Source of the DNA: Bacteroidales bacterium UBA1195
Lineage (GTDB): Bacteria; Bacteroidota; Bacteroidia; Bacteroidales; WCHB1-69
NCBI GenBank assembly: GCA_002309855.1
Contig: DBYD01000003.1
Location: 1 to 54,784 of the forward strand
Direction of reading: 5' to 3'
Length of the DNA: 54,784 nucleotides
Shown here piece by piece: positions 53,240 to 54,784 of the stretch (the first letter of the stretch is position 1; the number at the start of each line of letters is the position of its first letter). The notes under the pieces are model-generated. The model ran no database searches, was not told the DNA's origin, and saw nothing but the letters and a program-made list of their open reading frames with translations. A program made the position numbers and the translations under genes.

Positions 53240-53309
53240 TTTTTTTTGTGAAAATTGTCGATAATCCACAAATCTTTTTCCGGCAAATTGTCGATAATCC
53301 ACAAATCTT
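53231..53309. repeat. 33-bp tandem repeats carrying an imperfect palindrome (operator-like)
   Basis: A perfect 25-bp direct repeat occurs at 53252 and 53285. Each holds TTGTCGATAATCCACAA (53255-53271 and 53288-53304), a palindrome except at three positions. A third register (ATCCACAAAT at 53231) keeps only the right half. The period of 33 bp is about three helical turns, so the sites face the same side. The nearest copy overlaps the -33 element of the ATPase promoter. Confidence 0.75.
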
Positions 53310-53407
53310 GCCATTTTTCCTTCACACAAAAAATCGGAAAAAAATCAATCCCAAAACGCCGGCCATATCGGGATTTTGCGGATATTTGCATTTTAAAAAA
53401 CAGTAAG

Positions 53408-54178
53408 ATGGATTTGACCTTCCTGGGCACCGGAACTTCACAAGGCGTACCTATAATCGCCTGTCACTGCGATGTGTGCAAATCAGCAGACCCGCACGAC
53501 AAACGGTTGCGGAGTTCCATGCTGGTGGAATATGCGGGCAAGCGGCTTGTCATCGACACCGGCCCCGATTTCAGGCAGCAGATGCTCCGTGAAGGGATAG
53601 AACATCTGGATTTTGTCCTGCTCACCCATGAGCATGTGGACCATACCGCCGGCATGGACGACATTCGCTCCTTCAACTTCGCCCAGCATAAGGATATGGA
53701 CATTTATGCCAATTCTCAGACATGCAGGGCGGTGACCAACACGTTCGCCTACGCCTTCACCCCGCACAAATATCCGGGGGTGCCGCAGTTCAGGCTCCAC
53801 CCGATCGGGGATGCGCCATTCCATGTCCAGGGAATCAAAATCATACCTGTACATGTCCTGCATCTGAAGATGCCTGTTCTGGGATACCGCATCAGCGACA
53901 TGGCATACATCACCGACGCCAGCTTCATCGCCGAAAAGGAGCTGGAGAAGCTGCACGGGCTCAAGGTGCTGGTGCTGGATGTGCTGCGGAAGGAGAAGCA
54001 CTACTCCCACTTCTGTCTGGAGGAGGGTCTGGAGCTGGTGGAGCGGCTGCGTCCGGAGCAGGCCTTTTTCACCCACATCGGACACGGCATGGGACGTTAT
54101 GCCGAGGTGGAGCCGACACTGCCCCCTAACGTGCATCTTGCCTACGATGGGCTGAAAATCCATATTGATGATATCTGA
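53408..54178 (+). CDS. MBL-fold metallo-hydrolase (PhnP/RNase Z-like)
   Basis: 256 aa from the ATG at 53408 (MDLTFLGTGTSQGVPIIACH). An upstream in-frame extension would translate the intergenic repeats and is rejected. The metal site is visible in LLTHEHVDHTAGMDDIRSFN, with later ligands in YITDASFIAE and FTHIGHGMGRY. Two Cys near the N-terminus (CHCDVC) resemble the PhnP zinc knuckle. PhnP is a cyclic phosphodiesterase, but without phosphonate genes nearby the substrate is open. It lies 25 nt ahead of the GH92 gene. Confidence 0.9.
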   Translation: MDLTFLGTGTSQGVPIIACHCDVCKSADPHDKRLRSSMLVEYAGKRLVIDTGPDFRQQMLREGIEHLDFVLLTHEHVDHTAGMDDIRSFNFAQHKDMDIYANSQTCRAVTNTFAYAFTPHKYPGVPQFRLHPIGDAPFHVQGIKIIPVHVLHLKMPVLGYRISDMAYITDASFIAEKELEKLHGLKVLVLDVLRKEKHYSHFCLEEGLELVERLRPEQAFFTHIGHGMGRYAEVEPTLPPNVHLAYDGLKIHIDDI

Positions 54179-54203
54179 AAAAACAACCATAAAGCCTAAC
54201 TTT

Positions 54204-54784
54204 ATGAAAAACATCTTTTTATCTTTTGCAATTCTGCTTATGGGATGCTGGGCGACAACCTCCGCACAGCAGTATTCCTCCTACGTTAACACAATGATCG
54301 GCACCAACGGCATGGGACACACCTTTCCGGGCGCATGCTACCCTTACGGCGCCATCCAGCTGAGCCCCGACACGGACACCATCCCACACAACATTGCGGG
54401 CGTGTACCAGCCGAGGGCATATGAATACTGCACCGGCTACCAGTACCGCGACAAGAGCATCGTCGGGTTCAGCCACACCCATTTCAGCGGAACCGGCCAT
54501 TCCGACCTCGGCGATTTCCTGGTGATACCCTTCACCGGAGAGGTGAAACTTAACCCCGGCACAGCGGACAACCCTGACGGCGGCTACCGTCAGCGGTTCC
54601 GCCACGAGACGGAGGTGAGCCGTCCTGGCTACTATGCGGTCACACTGGACGACGACAATATACGCTGTGAGCTGACCGCATCGCCGCACGTGGGGGCGCA
54701 CCGGTACATTTTCCCGAAGGGGGCGGCACAGAAAATCATACTGGATCTGAACCACGCCATCTACAATTACGACGGCAAGGTGCT
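54204..54784 (+). CDS. GH92-family glycosidase (alpha-mannosidase type), 3' end outside window
   Basis: The first 193 codons are present. The signal region is MKNIFLSFAILLMGCWATTS followed by AQQ; either signal peptidase I (after TSA) or a lipobox (LMGC) could apply. The N-terminal domain of GH92 is clear: YVNTMIGTNGMGHTFPGACY, PYGAIQLSPDT, YCTGYQYRDKSIVGFSHTHF, SGTGHSDLGDFLVIP, then GYYAVTLDDDNIRCELTASP and HVGAHRYIFPKG. GH92 enzymes are calcium-dependent exo-alpha-mannosidases acting on host or yeast glycans. The catalytic acidic residues lie beyond the window and cannot be checked. Confidence 0.9.
   Translation, partial: MKNIFLSFAILLMGCWATTSAQQYSSYVNTMIGTNGMGHTFPGACYPYGAIQLSPDTDTIPHNIAGVYQPRAYEYCTGYQYRDKSIVGFSHTHFSGTGHSDLGDFLVIPFTGEVKLNPGTADNPDGGYRQRFRHETEVSRPGYYAVTLDDDNIRCELTASPHVGAHRYIFPKGAAQKIILDLNHAIYNYDGKV

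Noticed and set aside
53221..53309. CRISPR-like array
   Set aside because: The period is 33 bp with almost the whole period conserved and no unique spacers of normal size; only two and a half copies and no cas genes.
53188..53430. Small minus-strand gene with repeated DLWIIDN peptides
   Set aside because: The repeat reads as peptide only because 33 is divisible by three; a consensus promoter runs through it and it overlaps the MBL start.

Overview
The window looks like a chromosomal segment of a Bacteroidales-type (phylum Bacteroidota) bacterium. The signs are type IX secretion (T9SS) sorting domains on several secreted proteins, Bacteroidota-style promoters (TAnnTTTG near -7 instead of a sigma70 -10 box), no obvious Shine-Dalgarno sequences, an S46 dipeptidyl peptidase, a kinase/RapZ-C fusion and a GH92 glycosidase. 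I see no tRNA, rRNA, CRISPR array, phage or transposase gene. The first and last genes are cut by the window edges.

Layout: (i) 1-8993, minus strand: a giant secreted parallel beta-helix protein (giant 1, 3' end outside the window). (ii) 9238-12235, minus strand: malic enzyme, QueD and an exported EEP-fold phosphatase/nuclease. A divergent promoter pair at 12236-12406 also drives a beta-CASP metallo-hydrolase. (iii) 13825-15268: an ECF sigma factor overlapping a single-pass membrane protein that ends in a gliding-motility/T9SS type B sorting domain. (iv) 15348-17272: DUF4783-like protein, NadC, and a small outer-membrane-like protein. (v) 17664-29654: giant 2 (3996 aa), behind a leader of nearly 300 nt and followed by a long palindrome and a terminator. 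(vi) 29808-40452: a tightly packed run of leuS, S46 peptidase, T9SS transglutaminase-like protein, FKBP, kinase/RapZ-C fusion and aspartate kinase. (vii) 40497-43365, minus strand: ftsY, ispH and a secreted alpha/beta hydrolase with LysM. (viii) 43484-51668, minus strand: giant 3 (2505 aa), then a nitroreductase 25 nt downstream. (ix) 51849-53180, minus strand: an AAA_14/DUF4143 ATPase behind a promoter with 33-bp tandem imperfect palindromes. (x) 53408-54784: an MBL-fold hydrolase and the start of a GH92 glycosidase.

The most striking content is the trio of paralogous giants, about 28 kb or half the window. Each has a signal peptide, an N-terminal beta-sandwich, then 4 (giant 1), 5 (giant 2) or 3 (giant 3) copies of a composite module of about 510-570 residues, then MAM-like and Ig-like domains. 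Giants 2 and 3 end in a T9SS type A sorting domain; the end of giant 1 lies outside the window. Each module is an Ig/CARDB-like domain joined to a right-handed beta-helix. All 12 modules share a GTYTVG-like signature bracketed by two cysteines and preceded by a D-T-[VILT] tripeptide. In giants 1 and 2 the helices are extraordinarily tyrosine-rich (47 of 213 residues in one hand-counted tract); giant 3 has the same skeleton but has largely lost or never gained the tyrosines. The sigma-factor pair between giants 1 and 2, whose membrane partner carries a T9SS-type C-terminal domain, could link sigma activity to T9SS or envelope state. That link is inference.
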